Below are positions 6,103 through 8,127 of a stretch of 8,127 nucleotides of DNA, piece by piece. Numbering within the stretch: the stretch's first letter is position 1; the number at the start of each line of letters is the position of its first letter. Source of the stretch: Rhodobiaceae bacterium (GTDB taxonomy: Bacteria; Pseudomonadota; Alphaproteobacteria; Parvibaculales; Parvibaculaceae); NCBI GenBank assembly GCA_002746275.1, contig NVWR01000001.1:868197-876323 (forward strand), in the 5' to 3' direction. The notes under the pieces were generated by a model that saw only the letters and a list, made by a program, of their open reading frames with translations, ran no database searches and was not told the DNA's origin. Position numbers and translations under genes: made by a program.

Positions 6103-6126
6103 TTAACTCTTCACTAACCCTATTCT
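6103..6126 (+). promoter_or_regulatory. Degenerate CtrA-like site ahead of the TPR gene
   Basis: TTAACTCTTCACTAA (6103-6117) is TTAA-N7-CTAA, one base from the CtrA consensus. TATTCT (6121-6126) just downstream resembles a -10 box (4 of 6), but no -35 box is correctly spaced from it. If functional, it would give the TPR gene its own promoter within the 148-bp gap after flbY, with a leader of roughly 60 nt. Confidence 0.35.
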
Positions 6127-6147
6127 GAGACTTCTGAATGAAGTCAG

Positions 6148-6162
6148 CGATGCCCAGCATCG
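6148..6162 (+). repeat. Short hairpin between flbY and the TPR gene
   Basis: CGATGC and GCATCG form a perfect 6-bp stem around a 3-nt loop CCA, followed by ATTTGAC. The U-tract is poor, so it is at best a weak terminator for the flgI-cheL-flbY transcript. It could also be a leader hairpin just upstream of the ribosome binding site (6176-6183). Confidence 0.4.
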
Positions 6163-6193
6163 ATTTGACAATCTCAAGAGGAGCCGCAGACAA

Positions 6194-8127
6194 ATGAGCT
6201 CACAGTCCCTTCCCGTCCAGGCCCATGGTCTAGACATTGATCGCACCCTCAAACAGGCCATGCGATTACACGAAAAAGGGCGCCATGAGCAGGCGGAGAA
6301 ACGCTACGTCAAAATTCTGGACGCCGACCCTGACCACTCAGGTGCACTCCACCTTATGGGCGTCTTAGCTCATCAGACAGGACGGAACACCGATGCGCTA
6401 AAACTCATTCGCCGCTCGCTTGAATTAGACCCACAGTTTGCCGATGCCTATTTCAATCTTGCCCTTATTCATGAGGCCGAGAAGCAGATGGAAGAAGCTG
6501 AAGCGGCCTACTACCAGTCACTCAACATTGATCCCAAAAACGCCAAGGCTGCTTTGAATCTGGGAAACCTTCTCTTCCGCGACAACCGGTTTGAAGAAGC
6601 ATTGCGGTGCTACGACATCGTCCTCGCAATCCAACCAGCAAACGCCTTTGCTCACAAAAACAGATCACGGACCTTACGCGCCCTCAAAGATAAGGAGGCC
6701 TCCCTGGAGGCAATTGAACGCGCCATTGAATTGCGTCCCGACGATGCGATCTTACAGTTCGAGTACGGGGACGCGTTAAGAGATGCCCGCCAATACGAAA
6801 AAGCAGTTCTGCACTACGAAGAATCCCTCCGCCTAAAACCCGACGACATCAGTACCTTATGCAATCTAGGTAGCGTCCTGAAAAATGTTGATCGCCAGGA
6901 AGAGTCAAAAAAAGTATTAGAGCGCGCGATTGAATTGGACCCGAATTGCTCGGAAGCCCGCGTCAATCTCGCAAACCTGGCGCATGATCTGAAAAACTTT
7001 CAAGAAGCAGTTGACTGGATCGAAGAAGCGCTCGAAATACGCCCCGACTACCCAGAAGCATATTGTACTCTCGGTCAAGTTTTTGGCGCGGAAGCCATGA
7101 ATGATGAGGCCCTCGCAGCATTCCAAAAAGCAATAGAGATCGCTCCCAAGTTTGCTGAAGCCTATGTTAATCTCGGATCCATTTTGCAGACCATCGGGCA
7201 ACCCGAAAATGCACTCAAAGCGTATGAAATAGGGCTCAATCTTAAACCAGAAATGGACATGGGTTACTGGAACCTGGCATTGGCCCTTCTCTCGGTTGGG
7301 CGCCTGGAGGAAGGTTGGAGCCTGTTTGGTTACGGGTTCACGAGCAAACAACGTAAACCTTATCGTCCCTTCCCCGGGCTCCTCTGGGAGGGCGAAGATG
7401 TAAGTGACAAAACGCTCTTTATCTGGCGTGAACAAGGCATAGGCGACGACCTTCGGTTCTCCACAGTGTTTCACGACCTGTATAAAAAGGCCGGACATCT
7501 CATTATTGAGACAGACGAACGCCTGGTGCCCCTATACCAACGCACTTGGCCCAATGCGACGGTACGCAAAGAAACATTCACAAGTACCGGCCTCGGAAAC
7601 ATGGACCAACCGGATTTCGACGTCACAGCACCTGCCGGTATGGCTGCATCTTTTGTCCGCCGTTCACTCTCGGATTTCCCAACCAGTACACTCCCATTGG
7701 CTGTAAACTCAGAAACTCAAAAACGCTGTTCAGATTGGTTAAATTCGCTTGGCCCCGGTCCAAAAATTGGTTTTGCATGGCGTTCCAAACTCATGACCAA
7801 GACACGCGCCATCTATCACACCGCGATAGATGACTGGTCTGATTTGCTAAGCACGCCGGGCGTGACCTTCATCAACCTTCAATACGACAATGTCGATAAA
7901 GAGCTACAAGACCTGAACGAAAAACATGGCATCACCGTTCATCAAATGCCGGACCTTGATCTTTACAATGATCTCGATGGCGCGGCTGCCCTTACTTCAG
8001 TAGTTGATTTTGTCATCAGTTCGCCCACATCGGTGGCAGAAATGTCGGGCTCCCTGGGAATTCCAACCTTTGGGTACATAATGAGCCGTCATCCAATGTC
8101 GTTGGGAACAGACCACATGCCCTGGTT
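6194..8127 (+). CDS. TPR-repeat glycosyltransferase-like protein, 3' partial
   Basis: The frame is open for 644 codons and runs off the window. Ten tetratricopeptide repeats span about residues 14-353, each exactly 34 residues, with the terminal proline of every repeat at 46, 80, 114 and so on to 352. A partial eleventh follows. The C-terminal half resembles the glycosyltransferase-like domain of bacterial TPR proteins (OGT/GT9-related fold): REQGIGDDLRF (412-422), IIETDERLVPLYQRTWPNATV (437-457), IGFAWRSKLMT (525-535), VTFINLQYD (557-565) and DLDLYNDLDGAAAL (587-600). The end SLGTDHMPW is close to the usual C-terminus, so perhaps 30-60 residues are missing. AAGAGGAG at 6176-6183 supports the start. 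There is no signal peptide or membrane segment, so the protein is cytoplasmic. Next to flagellar genes it may glycosylate flagellin, as the TPR enzyme FlmG does in Caulobacter; the sugar and target are unknown. Confidence 0.87.
   Translation, partial: MSSQSLPVQAHGLDIDRTLKQAMRLHEKGRHEQAEKRYVKILDADPDHSGALHLMGVLAHQTGRNTDALKLIRRSLELDPQFADAYFNLALIHEAEKQMEEAEAAYYQSLNIDPKNAKAALNLGNLLFRDNRFEEALRCYDIVLAIQPANAFAHKNRSRTLRALKDKEASLEAIERAIELRPDDAILQFEYGDALRDARQYEKAVLHYEESLRLKPDDISTLCNLGSVLKNVDRQEESKKVLERAIELDPNCSEARVNLANLAHDLKNFQEAVDWIEEALEIRPDYPEAYCTLGQVFGAEAMNDEALAAFQKAIEIAPKFAEAYVNLGSILQTIGQPENALKAYEIGLNLKPEMDMGYWNLALALLSVGRLEEGWSLFGYGFTSKQRKPYRPFPGLLWEGEDVSDKTLFIWREQGIGDDLRFSTVFHDLYKKAGHLIIETDERLVPLYQRTWPNATVRKETFTSTGLGNMDQPDFDVTAPAGMAASFVRRSLSDFPTSTLPLAVNSETQKRCSDWLNSLGPGPKIGFAWRSKLMTKTRAIYHTAIDDWSDLLSTPGVTFINLQYDNVDKELQDLNEKHGITVHQMPDLDLYNDLDGAAALTSVVDFVISSPTSVAEMSGSLGIPTFGYIMSRHPMSLGTDHMPW

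Noticed and set aside
6233..7252. 102-bp periodicity as a DNA tandem repeat
   Set aside because: The nucleotide copies are highly diverged; the period reflects protein-level TPRs, not recent DNA duplication.
6917..7498. 193-codon open frame on the minus strand
   Set aside because: It is antisense to the TPR/glycosyltransferase-like gene, whose repeat register and motifs prove the plus-strand frame is coding.

Overview
The window is a flagellar assembly locus from an alphaproteobacterium. The gene set (flgG-flgA-flgH, a dksA-type gene, fliX, flgI-cheL-flbY) combines genes found widely in flagellated bacteria with genes characteristic of Caulobacter-like Alphaproteobacteria (fliX, cheL, flbY). 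A perfect CtrA-type box (TTAA-N7-TTAA) upstream of fliX and a sigma-54 promoter upstream of flgI point the same way. The species cannot be named from sequence alone. The moderate GC content would suit a marine Hyphomonadaceae or Parvularculaceae-like lineage better than Caulobacter itself, but that is inference.

Layout. Positions 44-2647 (+) hold flgG, flgA and flgH: the distal rod, the P-ring chaperone and the L-ring. They are closely spaced and were probably joined upstream by flgF, which lies outside the window. A perfect 12-bp hairpin at 2669-2698 separates flgH from the convergent dksA (2719-3135, -). dksA has its own predicted promoter with a GC-rich discriminator. Next come a small terminator-like hairpin and fliX (3346-3771, -). 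The 329-bp space between fliX and the divergent flgI holds a layered regulatory region: a CtrA box facing fliX, two tandem dyads 21 bp apart resembling upstream activator sites, an AT-rich segment with an IHF-like site, and a -24/-12 promoter facing flgI. flgI (P-ring), cheL (rod-binding protein) and flbY (FlgN-like) follow with stop/start overlaps, so they form an operon. After a 148-bp gap with a degenerate CtrA-like site, a TPR-rich glycosyltransferase-like gene starts at 6194 and runs off the right edge.

Together the genes build the rod and the P and L rings (FlgG, FlgA, FlgI, FlgH, CheL). They also supply a checkpoint regulator (FliX), a probable secretion chaperone (FlbY), and a candidate flagellin-modifying enzyme (the TPR protein). 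The strongest items for follow-up are the multi-element fliX/flgI control region and the TPR protein. The latter has ten TPRs in unbroken 34-residue register fused to a glycosyltransferase-like domain, and may be an FlmG-like flagellin glycosyltransferase. No mobile element, CRISPR array, RNA gene or wholly new system was seen.
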